Of a DNA stretch of 64,000 nt, positions 54,138 to 62,515 are shown piece by piece. The position numbers and the translations under genes are program-made. This DNA is from Pleomorphochaeta sp. (GTDB taxonomy: Bacteria; Spirochaetota; Spirochaetia; Sphaerochaetales; Sphaerochaetaceae). How positions within the stretch are numbered: the first letter of the stretch is position 1; each line of letters starts with the position of its first letter. The notes beneath the pieces were generated by a model that was given only the letters and a program-made list of their open reading frames with translations, did no database searches and was not told the DNA's origin. The stretch spans positions 62,001 to 126,000 of the forward strand of contig JAQQAS010000059.1 of NCBI GenBank assembly GCA_028532815.1, given 5' to 3'.

Positions 54138-55547
54138 ATGGCAATTTATTTATATAATACAATGGGTCGAGAGATACAGGAATTTAAACCAATAAATGAC
54201 AAAGAGGTAGGTTTATATACTTGTGGTCCAACAGTTTATAATTTCGCACATATTGGGAATTTGAGAACTTTTATCTTTGAAGATATTTTAAAGAGAGTTT
54301 TAATTCATTTTAATTACAAAGTAAAACATGTAATGAACATCACTGATGTTGGGCACTTAACCGATGATGGAGACTCTGGTGATGATAAAATGACAAAGAA
54401 AGCTAAAGAAAGTGGTAAAAGTGTATGGGAAATAGCTTCTTTTTATACAAATGCATTCACATCAGATGCATCAGAATTGAATTTAATAAAACCTACCATT
54501 ACATGTAAAGCAACCGATCATATTAAAGATATGATTAATTTAATTAAAAGATTAGAAGAAGGTGGACACACATATGTTAGTGGAGGAAATGTTTATTTTT
54601 CAATTGATACATTTCCTGAATATGGTAAATTAGCAAATCAAAATCTAGATGATTTAAAAACTGCAGTCAGAGATGATGTCAGTGTTGATGCAAATAAAAA
54701 AAATAGTAAAGATTTCGTATTATGGTTTACTAACAGTAAATTTGGTGAACAACAGATGATGTGGGACTCTCCATGGGGTAGAGGTTATCCTGGTTGGCAT
54801 ATAGAATGTTCTGCTATGAGTATGAAATATCTAGGGGAATCTTTTGATATTCACTGCGGTGGAATTGATGCAATTCCTGTACATCACACTAATGAAATTG
54901 CACAAAGTGAAGCTGCAACAAATCATAAATGGGTTAATTATTGGGTACATGGCGAATTCTTATTAGATGAAACTGGTAAAATGAGCAAATCTAAAGGTGA
55001 TTTTTTAACTCTTTCATTGCTAAAATCAAAAGGATATGATCCTATGGATTATAGATTTTTTGTTTTAGGTGGACATTATCGCTCTCAATTAAGATTTAGT
55101 TTTGAAAATTTAGATAATGCTAGGAAAACTCGTTTATCTATAGTATCAAAAATACAGGATTTGCTTGATGATGGCGCAACTAAAGTTGCCATTGAGAGTT
55201 TAGAAGCTACATCTCTAAAAGATGAATTTGATGAATGCATATCTAATAACTTAAATATGCCAATGGCTGTTGCCGTGTTACATAAAACTTTAAAAAGCAA
55301 TTTAGATAAGAGTTTAAAATATTCATTACTTTTATATTTTGATGAAGTGTTTGGACTTAAGTTTGACAAAATTGAAAAAAGAAAAGAATCTTTCCCAAAA
55401 GAAGTAGAAGACTTAGTAAATCAAAGAGTTGAAGCAAAAAAAGCAAGAGATTTTGCAAAAGCTGATGAAATTCGTGATGAGATAGATAAATTAGGTTATA
55501 TTGTAAAAGATACAGCAAAAGGTCCAGTTTTATCAAAAAAACTGTAA
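54138..55547 (+). CDS. cysS: Cysteinyl-tRNA synthetase
   Basis: Class I synthetase charging tRNA-Cys. 469 residues, the usual length. Zn-ligand Cys29 in YTCGPTVYN, HIGN at 38-41, IHCGGID and HHTNEIAQSEA metal-site segments, and KMSKSKG near 277-283. The anticodon-binding DALR region and the KARDFAKADEIRD motif end the protein. AAGGA lies before the ATG, and a TATAAT box lies about 35 bp upstream. Probably first gene of a transcript with the sigma/anti-sigma pair. Confidence 0.97.
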   Translation: MAIYLYNTMGREIQEFKPINDKEVGLYTCGPTVYNFAHIGNLRTFIFEDILKRVLIHFNYKVKHVMNITDVGHLTDDGDSGDDKMTKKAKESGKSVWEIASFYTNAFTSDASELNLIKPTITCKATDHIKDMINLIKRLEEGGHTYVSGGNVYFSIDTFPEYGKLANQNLDDLKTAVRDDVSVDANKKNSKDFVLWFTNSKFGEQQMMWDSPWGRGYPGWHIECSAMSMKYLGESFDIHCGGIDAIPVHHTNEIAQSEAATNHKWVNYWVHGEFLLDETGKMSKSKGDFLTLSLLKSKGYDPMDYRFFVLGGHYRSQLRFSFENLDNARKTRLSIVSKIQDLLDDGATKVAIESLEATSLKDEFDECISNNLNMPMAVAVLHKTLKSNLDKSLKYSLLLYFDEVFGLKFDKIEKRKESFPKEVEDLVNQRVEAKKARDFAKADEIRDEIDKLGYIVKDTAKGPVLSKKL

Positions 55548-55575
55548 CCGATGTGTAACAGGATTGTTAATATTT

Positions 55576-56088
55576 ATGAAAATACAAAGTAACGATGAAC
55601 ATGATTTTAGGCATATTTATGAGAAAACATTCGCTATGCTATTTAGAGTTTCTAATAATATAGTGAGAAATCCTGATAGAGCTGAAGAATTATGTCAAGA
55701 AGCTTTTACTCGTTTTTTTGACCAAGGCAAATCTTTTCCTAGTGAGAATGATGCAAAATACTGGTTAATTAGAGTGACTAAAAATCTCTCAATTAATGTG
55801 GTAAAAAGGAAAAGCCGAGAGTTGAAAATGATTGAAAAGGTTAAAAAAGAACCTAATCGGCATGAAAAAACTGGGGAAGAAGTCTTAGTAGAAGATGCTA
55901 TATGTGAGCAAGTGATGGATGCTATTGAACAGCTTCCCGAAAAGCTTAGATTAGTAATTACTTTGAAAACTTATACTGATTTAGATTATAAGGGTATTGG
56001 TGAGACTCTCAATATATCAGAGAGCAATGTAAAAGTTAGAGTTTTTAGAGCAAGAAAAATGCTTGAAAAAATTCTAAGTCAGGAGTAA
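55576..56088 (+). CDS. ECF-type RNA polymerase sigma factor
   Basis: 170 residues. Sigma region 2 (about 20-85: EELCQEAFTRFFDQG, AKYWLIRVTKN) and region 4 (about 110-165: LPEKLRLVITLKTY, LNISESNVKVRVFRARK) with no region 1 or 3, as in extracytoplasmic-function sigma factors. The frame is open to a TTG at 55564, but that lies directly on AGGA; ATG 55576 is preferred. It begins 28 bp after cysS and is followed after 7 bp by a zinc-finger anti-sigma gene, its likely partner. Confidence 0.9.
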   Translation: MKIQSNDEHDFRHIYEKTFAMLFRVSNNIVRNPDRAEELCQEAFTRFFDQGKSFPSENDAKYWLIRVTKNLSINVVKRKSRELKMIEKVKKEPNRHEKTGEEVLVEDAICEQVMDAIEQLPEKLRLVITLKTYTDLDYKGIGETLNISESNVKVRVFRARKMLEKILSQE

Positions 56089-56095
56089 AAAATTT

Positions 56096-56650
56096 ATGTG
56101 TTTAGATGATGCATTACTTAATTCATATCTTGATGGTGAACTACAAGAACCTTGGAAGACTCAAGTTGAAGAACATCTTTCATATTGTAGCGGTTGCCAA
56201 TTGAGATTTAACCAATTGAAAGGATTGGTTGATAATTTAAAAAATGCTACTATATCTGATGAGGAGATTGCTCCTAGATCAGATAGAGTTCTTAAATATT
56301 TTGAGCAAAATAGATTTGATACACCTCCTAAAAAAAATCTTTTTAAAAAGAAGGTGCAAGTTAATCTAGTTCCAGCTCTTTTGACAAGTGCAGCTGCTGT
56401 AGTTGTTGTTTTTATTGGATCTTTTGTACTTTTTGGGTCAAATAGCAAGCAAACTAGTGAGATTATGCCCGAAGTTATGCTTCCTATAGAATCAAATCAA
56501 CTAGAGCAAGTCAGTGTAGATGAAAAGGCTTCACTCGATGATTATAGTTTATCCGAAATTGTACGATATTTAGATTCTCAAGGATATGCTGTTAAATTAG
56601 AATTGAAAACAGTTAACCCACTTGAGGATATACCTCAAAATGAAGAATAA
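56096..56650 (+). CDS. Zinc-finger (HC2-type) transmembrane anti-sigma factor
   Basis: 184 residues. N-terminal zf-HC2 domain with HLSYCSGCQ (His28, Cys32, Cys35), preceded by SYLDGEL. One membrane helix (about 94-114, VPALLTSAAAVVVVFIG) and an acidic extracytoplasmic tail of about 65 residues. It should hold the upstream ECF sigma factor at the membrane until a signal releases it, perhaps by proteolysis. The envelope stress sensed and the regulon are unknown. A strong terminator follows. Confidence 0.88.
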   Translation: MCLDDALLNSYLDGELQEPWKTQVEEHLSYCSGCQLRFNQLKGLVDNLKNATISDEEIAPRSDRVLKYFEQNRFDTPPKKNLFKKKVQVNLVPALLTSAAAVVVVFIGSFVLFGSNSKQTSEIMPEVMLPIESNQLEQVSVDEKASLDDYSLSEIVRYLDSQGYAVKLELKTVNPLEDIPQNEE

Positions 56651-56665
56651 TATTTTTGAATAAGA

Positions 56666-56693
56666 GAAAAGGAGCTATAGGCTCCTTTTTTTT
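56666..56693 (+). terminator. Rho-independent terminator after the anti-sigma gene
   Basis: Stem GGAGC/GCTCC extended by A-T pairs (56667-56675 with 56681-56689), a TATAG loop and a T run. Confidence 0.9.
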
Positions 56694-56816
56694 CATTTCG
56701 TATTATTATCCTAAAAAAGGTTTCTTTTTTTTTATTAATTTTGTTGTAATATGTTGTTATCTAGTAGTCTTTTTGTTAAGATAATTCAACAGCATATTTT
56801 GGCAGGAGGATAATAT

Positions 56817-59468
56817 ATGAAGGCCGTAGAATTACAGAAAGCCTATGATCCAAAAGATTTTGAAGAAAGAATTTATCAAGAATGGTTAGATAAAGGGTTA
56901 TTTAGTCCCAAAGACAATGATAGTGAACACTATTCAATAGTCATGCCTCCACCAAATGTCACAGGTATTTTACACATGGGACATGCTCTTAATAATTCAT
57001 TACAAGATATTTTAATTAGATATTATAGAATGACAGGTGTTCCAACTCTTTGGGTTCCTGGAACTGACCATGCAGGAATTGCAACTCAAAGTGTTGTTGA
57101 AAGACAATTATTAAAAGAGGGAAAAAAGAGACAAGATTTAGGAAGAGAGAAATTTCTAGAAAGAACTTGGGAAGTTAAAGATAAACATCATAAAACTATC
57201 AAAAAACAATTAGAAACAATCGGTGCTTCTTGTGACTGGTCAAGAGAAAGATTTACCATGGATGAAGGTCTTTCTAAAGCCGTTAGAGAATGCTTTGTAA
57301 GTTTATATGAAAAAGATCTTATTTATAAAGGTGAGTATCTAGTTAACTATTGCCCTCATTGTGGAACAGCTTTAGCTGATGATGAAGTTGAACATGAAGA
57401 GACTCCTGGTAAGTTATATGATATTACCTATCCTTATGCAGATGGTTCTGGTTCAATTACAATAGCAACAACTCGTCCTGAAACTATGTTTGGTGATATT
57501 GCTGTTGCAGTTAACCCTGAAGATGAGAGGTATAAACATTTAGTTGGAAAAACTCTTAAATTACCTTTAACTGACAGAGAGATCCCAATTATAGCAGATA
57601 GTTTTGTTTCATTAGAATTTGGTACTGGTATGGTTAAAATTACACCAGCACACGATCCAAATGACTGGGAATGTGGAAAAAGACATAATTTAGAGATTAT
57701 CAATGTATTAAATCCTGATGGAACTTTAAATGATAACTGTCCTGAAAAATATAGAAATATCCAAGCAAGTGAAGCTAGAAAACTTGTTGTTGAAGACTTA
57801 AGAGAGCTTGGTAATCTAGTTGGGGAAAAGGACCATAACCATGAAGTTGGTCACTGTTATAGATGTCATACAGTAATTGAACCTTATTTGTCAAAACAGT
57901 GGTTTGTAAGTATGAAAAAAATGGCAGATAATGCTTTACAAGCTTGGAAAGATGATAAGATTAAATTCTACCCAAAAAGATGGGAAAACACTTATTCTCA
58001 CTGGTTAACTTCTATTAGAGACTGGTGTATTTCCAGACAATTATGGTGGGGCCATAGAATTCCAGTTTGGTACTGTGAAGATTGTGGTAACATGATGGTT
58101 TTAAGAGAAGATCCTTGTGAATGTGATAAATGTAAGTCAAAGAATATCTATCAAGAATCAGATGTATTAGATACTTGGTTTAGTTCTTGGTTATGGCCAT
58201 TTTCGACTTTAGGTTGGCCTGAAAAAACTGTTGATTTTGATAAATATTTCCCAACAACTACATTAGTTACAGGTTATGATATCATTTTCTTCTGGGTAGC
58301 TAGAATGGTTATGGCAAGCTTAGAATTTGTTGGGGAAGTTCCATTTAGAGATATTTATTTAACTGGTCTTGTTAGAGATAAACAAGGTAGAAAAATGAGT
58401 AAAACTTTAGGAAATGGTATCGATCCTATTGATGTTGTTAATCAATATGGTGCTGATGCAATGAAGTTCACATTGAGTTACATGGCTACACAAGGTCAAG
58501 ATATTTTAATTGATATGAACTCCTTTAAGTTAGGTTCAAGATTTGCAAATAAAGTTTGGAATGCAACTAGATTCTTATTAATGAATTTAGATGATAGAAC
58601 TTTAGTTGATATCAAAGATATTGAATTAGATACTATGGATAAATGGATTTATAATAGTTTAAATGAAGCTGCAAAAAAAGTTGAAGTTTCTATGAAAAAT
58701 TATAGATTTAATGATGGAGCTAGTGCTGTTTATGATTTCTTTTGGAATGATTTCTGTGACTGGTATGTAGAATCTTCAAAACAAAAATTATATAGTGATG
58801 ATGCTAAAGTTAAAGATAGAGCAATCAGTGTTTTATTAGATCTTTTAGCTGAATCTATGAGATTGATGCATCCTTATTTATCTTTCTTAACTGAAGAGAT
58901 TTATTCGAAATTACCAAATGTAAGTGATCAACTAATTACAAGTGAATATCCTAAATTTACAGAGGATAGAAGATTTGAAGCTGATACAACATTAGTCAAT
59001 TGTATGCAAGATGCAGTTAGAGGTGTTAGAGCATTAAGAGCTGATTTACAAATCGCTATTGATAAAAAAGTTAAAGTTGTAATTAAAGTCGATAATGACT
59101 TTGTAGCTACTAGCTTCTTTAAAGAGAAAAAAGATCTATTGATGAATTTCATGGGTTCAAGCAGTTTAGATATTGATGATTTATCTGAAATTGATACTTC
59201 AAAAGCTGTTCCAGTTGCTGGTATTGGTTTTGAATCTTTTGTATTTGTAAGGGAAGCAATTGATGTTGATAAAGAAATTGCGAAATTAGAAAAAGACTTG
59301 CAAAAAACTCAAAAGAGTTTAGATGGTACTTTAAGAAAATTATCTAATGAGAAATTTATAAACAATGCAGCTCAAGTTGCTATTGATAAAGAAAATAGTA
59401 AAAAAGCTGAATTTGAAGAAAAAATTGAAAAAGGTAAAAAACACATTGCCTTACTAAAAACTTTATAA
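56817..59468 (+). CDS. valS: Valyl-tRNA synthetase
   Basis: Class I synthetase charging tRNA-Val. 883 residues, the usual length. HMGH at 53-56, a CP1 editing domain with TTRPETMFGD, DWCISRQLWWGH, and KMSKTLGNG as the KMSKS loop. The C-terminal coiled-coil arm (about 815-883, rich in Lys and Glu) is intact. AGGAGG lies upstream of the ATG. It is flanked by terminators on both sides, so it is monocistronic. No T-box leader was seen in its 122-bp upstream gap. Confidence 0.97.
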   Translation: MKAVELQKAYDPKDFEERIYQEWLDKGLFSPKDNDSEHYSIVMPPPNVTGILHMGHALNNSLQDILIRYYRMTGVPTLWVPGTDHAGIATQSVVERQLLKEGKKRQDLGREKFLERTWEVKDKHHKTIKKQLETIGASCDWSRERFTMDEGLSKAVRECFVSLYEKDLIYKGEYLVNYCPHCGTALADDEVEHEETPGKLYDITYPYADGSGSITIATTRPETMFGDIAVAVNPEDERYKHLVGKTLKLPLTDREIPIIADSFVSLEFGTGMVKITPAHDPNDWECGKRHNLEIINVLNPDGTLNDNCPEKYRNIQASEARKLVVEDLRELGNLVGEKDHNHEVGHCYRCHTVIEPYLSKQWFVSMKKMADNALQAWKDDKIKFYPKRWENTYSHWLTSIRDWCISRQLWWGHRIPVWYCEDCGNMMVLREDPCECDKCKSKNIYQESDVLDTWFSSWLWPFSTLGWPEKTVDFDKYFPTTTLVTGYDIIFFWVARMVMASLEFVGEVPFRDIYLTGLVRDKQGRKMSKTLGNGIDPIDVVNQYGADAMKFTLSYMATQGQDILIDMNSFKLGSRFANKVWNATRFLLMNLDDRTLVDIKDIELDTMDKWIYNSLNEAAKKVEVSMKNYRFNDGASAVYDFFWNDFCDWYVESSKQKLYSDDAKVKDRAISVLLDLLAESMRLMHPYLSFLTEEIYSKLPNVSDQLITSEYPKFTEDRRFEADTTLVNCMQDAVRGVRALRADLQIAIDKKVKVVIKVDNDFVATSFFKEKKDLLMNFMGSSSLDIDDLSEIDTSKAVPVAGIGFESFVFVREAIDVDKEIAKLEKDLQKTQKSLDGTLRKLSNEKFINNAAQVAIDKENSKKAEFEEKIEKGKKHIALLKTL

Positions 59469-59483
59469 AAAATAATTGAATTT

Positions 59484-59517
59484 AAGGGTTTAAACAATTA
59501 TGTTTAAGCCCTTTTTT
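59484..59517 (+). terminator. Rho-independent terminator after valS
   Basis: A 12-bp stem (59484-59495 with 59502-59513) containing one G-T pair, a 6-nt loop and a T run. The next SD begins right after it. Confidence 0.9.
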
Positions 59518-59533
59518 AATTTTGGAGCACGTT

Positions 59534-60370
59534 ATGAGTAAAATAGCTTTTATTGGAAATGTAATTAAGGAAGAAACTTCAACTGGGAGTAGATATAGTG
59601 GTGGAGTTCTAAATGCCTCATTAGCTGCCTTAGCTAGTAAAAACGAAGTAGTTATTGTTACTAATATAAAAGATGAGGATTACTTAGATGCTTTTAAATT
59701 ATTAAATGAAAAGGGTGCTAGTATCAAAGTTGTTGATAATAGTAGTACGAATTTAATTAAAGACAATAAAATTATTGAATTAGCTTCTACAATAGTTTGT
59801 ACCAATTTAAATGAAATAAAAGCAGATTACTATTATTTTATTCCATCCTTAAATCATGATATAGATACCTCAGCTATTAAGGAAATAAGTAATAATGGAA
59901 AGATTGCACTTTCCCTAAGTGGGTTTATGAAATTTATAAAGGATGATCAAATTAACGTAGAGAGATTTCAAGAATTAGATGAAAATTTAAAATATATAGA
60001 GCATATTGTTTTAGATAAAGATATGTGTCCTATTCAAGAATTTTCTCATGATGAAGATCATGTAGCTAAAAAATATTCACAAAATGGATGTCATGAAATT
60101 TTAGTTACATACTATGATGCATTATTTAATTATAGAGATAACTTTTTTTATCGATGTAAATATGTATCAAAATCAAGTAGTAAAAGAAAAGCGGCTGGTG
60201 ACATTGCTTTAGCAGCATATATTTCTAAGAAAGACCTTTTAATAAAAGAAGAAGCTTTATTCTTTGCAACTTCAATGGCTTGTTATTTTATGGATGACTA
60301 TGATTTGTTTAAGCTCACTCAAGATGAAATATTTTCTAAGATGATTGATATTGGCATAGTAAATAATTAA
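59534..60370 (+). CDS. Divergent PfkB/ribokinase-family sugar kinase
   Basis: 278 residues. N-terminal IAFIGNVIKEET, then YSGGVLNASLAALAS (GG switch region) and AAGDIALAAYIS, where Asp223 corresponds to the catalytic Asp of the usual GAGD motif. The rest matches ribokinase-type kinases only loosely. It may phosphorylate a sugar or nucleoside, or have lost activity; the substrate is unknown. The start is ATG 59534 behind TGGAG; the frame is open to 59522 within the valS terminator region. Confidence 0.7.
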   Translation: MSKIAFIGNVIKEETSTGSRYSGGVLNASLAALASKNEVVIVTNIKDEDYLDAFKLLNEKGASIKVVDNSSTNLIKDNKIIELASTIVCTNLNEIKADYYYFIPSLNHDIDTSAIKEISNNGKIALSLSGFMKFIKDDQINVERFQELDENLKYIEHIVLDKDMCPIQEFSHDEDHVAKKYSQNGCHEILVTYYDALFNYRDNFFYRCKYVSKSSSKRKAAGDIALAAYISKKDLLIKEEALFFATSMACYFMDDYDLFKLTQDEIFSKMIDIGIVNN

Positions 60371-60538
60371 TTTTTTTCATATCAGTCTAATTCTAAAAAC
60401 ATAATTATTAATTAATCTGTAGATATTTTATTTCCTTTTTTGAATAATTTAAATTTAAAATATTTTTATTTTACAAATATTGACAATCTGTGTTATTATA
60501 TGGAAGTGTACTAATTTAAGTTATCGATAGGAGAAAAT

Positions 60539-61162
60539 ATGAAAAAAAAATTAATTTCACTAATGTTAATGGGGATACTTGGTGGAGCAACTCTTTTTGC
60601 TTCGATGAATTTTCTTCCTTTGGAAGCCTCTTCAAGTGATAGATCAAATCAAGTAATAGGTTCTATATTTTATCTTGGAACAATGAATAGTGATATATCA
60701 GCATCTTCAATTGGAGTAGCTGCTTTTTATCAAAATAAGTTAAATGACAATATTGGAATATATGCAAATGGCGGAGTAGGTAAAGCTTTTGGATTTAAAT
60801 TTAAGAATATTACAGATCCATTAGAAAATACTGTTGCTGTATTTATTCAAAGTGGTCCATATTATTTAATAGAATTACAAGACAATATGCTTGTTAAAGT
60901 TGGTGCTGGTGTAGATATAGCTATGTTTGGTGGTAAAAATGCTTCAAATGGTAATGAAAATGTTGCACTATCTTTTGGAGTAGGTGCTTTTGGTGCATAT
61001 GAATATGTGTTAATTGATAACTTAACATTAGTTGGTGCACTTAATTTAGGATTTGATTTTGTAACTTGGATGACAAATACTACTACTGGCGATTTTGAAA
61101 GAGATAATGTAGGAGTTATTGTTAATATAATGCCTTCTGTTGGTGTTAGTTATAGTTTCTAA
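60539..61162 (+). CDS. Outer-membrane beta-barrel-like protein
   Basis: 207 residues. Signal peptide about 1-22 (KKKLISLMLMGILGGATLFA), then a glycine-rich, strand-alternating mature chain ending VGVSYSF, a terminal Phe typical of outer-membrane barrels. The repeated pattern GVGAFGAYEYVLIDNLTLVG fits an eight-stranded barrel of the OmpA/OprF-N-terminal type. No named family recognised. AGGAG lies before the ATG, and it has its own terminator. Confidence 0.78.
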   Translation: MKKKLISLMLMGILGGATLFASMNFLPLEASSSDRSNQVIGSIFYLGTMNSDISASSIGVAAFYQNKLNDNIGIYANGGVGKAFGFKFKNITDPLENTVAVFIQSGPYYLIELQDNMLVKVGAGVDIAMFGGKNASNGNENVALSFGVGAFGAYEYVLIDNLTLVGALNLGFDFVTWMTNTTTGDFERDNVGVIVNIMPSVGVSYSF

Positions 61163-61179
61163 TATATATAAAAGAATAT

Positions 61180-61210
61180 AAAGGCAACAGGATAGCTGTT
61201 GCCTTTATTT
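61180..61210. terminator. Bidirectional terminator between the barrel protein and the U32 gene
   Basis: A 10-bp stem (61181-61190 with 61196-61205), a GATAG loop, and A and T runs on either side, between convergent genes. Confidence 0.9.
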
Positions 61211-61225
61211 AGTACTATTAGTAAT

Positions 61226-62515
61226 TTAAGTTCTATCTTTATTTAAGACTCTAGTTGATTTTATTTCACCATTATTTAAGCGTCTAATAATATATCCCTC
61301 TTCAATTGGCTTATCAGTCTTTAAATATTGGACTTTTCCATGGTCAATTTGATCAATTTCTTCAAAATCACTATTTAAAAGAGTATAATCAGAATCTACA
61401 ATATTAAGTACATCTTTACCAATATATTCAATAGTTTGACCTTTTTTAACTTGGAATCTAACATCTAAATCCCAAATACCTTTTTTGACTTCTTTATTAA
61501 TAATACCTATAAATAAATAATTTCTTTCATAACCATCAATAGTTGGTTCACTAATATTATCTTCATCAGTCTTATCAAAGAAAAAGCCAGTGGAATATTT
61601 TCTATGACTTATATTAAATAAATCTTTTCTATACTCACTTAGTAGAGGATCTTTATCTATTGCTTTTCTATATGCCCTTGTTGCAACAGCGTTATAATAA
61701 AGGCTTTTCATTCTTCCTTCAATCTTTAAGCTAGTTACACCTGCATCAATTAGTTTATCAACATGGTCGATCATACATAAATCTTTGCTACTTAAAATAG
61801 TGGTAAAGCCATCTTCTTCACTAATAGGATAGTATTCATTTGGTCTTTCATATTCTTCTAGTGCTAAAGTATCACTAGCTAAAACATCTTCTAGACCTTT
61901 GTTAGCCATTAGCTTATAATTCCATCTACAAGAGTGAGCACAATCTCCTTGATTAGCACTTCTTGATGAGAAGTAAGAAGAAAGTAAACATCTACCAGAG
62001 TATGCCATGCACATAGCCCCATGAACAAAAGTTTCTATTTCAAGTTCAGGAGCTGCTTGCTTAATTTTTTTAATATCTTTTATAGAAGCTTCTCTACCAA
62101 GAATAATTCTTGAAAAACCAATTTTATTATAAAGTTTTGCAGCTGCAGAGTTTATACAACTAGCTTGAGTTGATAGATGGACTTCTTTATCGGGCATTTC
62201 ATTTTTTATAATTTCCATAGCACCAATATCAGTTACAATATATGCATCAAAAGGCCAACTTTTCAATTCTTTAACTTGTTCTTTTAAATCATTAATTTGA
62301 TCTTCGTGAAAAATTATGTTAATTGCACAATATAATTTTTTATTACCAAATTGTTTTTTTATATCAATTAAATCTTGTTTTTGATCTAAGTCAATGTTTT
62401 TAGCATTGGCACGTAAGGAGAACTTAGGAAGCCCCATATAGGCAGCATCCGCACCAAATGTGAATGCTGTTTTTAATTTTCTAATATCTCCAGCTGGGCT
62501 AAGTAGTTCAACCAC
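61226..62515 (-). CDS. Peptidase U32-family protein (probable tRNA hydroxylation, TrhP/YegQ-like)
   Basis: 429 residues. VVELLSPAGD opening, LSTQASCINSAAA, ETFVHGAMCMAYSGRC and NQGDCAHSCRW (about 198-208) give the cysteine cluster of the U32 family; several members hydroxylate RNA using prephenate. GVTSLKIEGRMKS follows. The start is probably GTG 62515: AAGGAGG lies six bases upstream inside the end of lon. The frame is open to 62536, but that start lies before the SD site. It overlaps the lon stop by 8 bp. Confidence 0.88.
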   Translation of the reverse strand: MVELLSPAGDIRKLKTAFTFGADAAYMGLPKFSLRANAKNIDLDQKQDLIDIKKQFGNKKLYCAINIIFHEDQINDLKEQVKELKSWPFDAYIVTDIGAMEIIKNEMPDKEVHLSTQASCINSAAAKLYNKIGFSRIILGREASIKDIKKIKQAAPELEIETFVHGAMCMAYSGRCLLSSYFSSRSANQGDCAHSCRWNYKLMANKGLEDVLASDTLALEEYERPNEYYPISEEDGFTTILSSKDLCMIDHVDKLIDAGVTSLKIEGRMKSLYYNAVATRAYRKAIDKDPLLSEYRKDLFNISHRKYSTGFFFDKTDEDNISEPTIDGYERNYLFIGIINKEVKKGIWDLDVRFQVKKGQTIEYIGKDVLNIVDSDYTLLNSDFEEIDQIDHGKVQYLKTDKPIEEGYIIRRLNNGEIKSTRVLNKDRT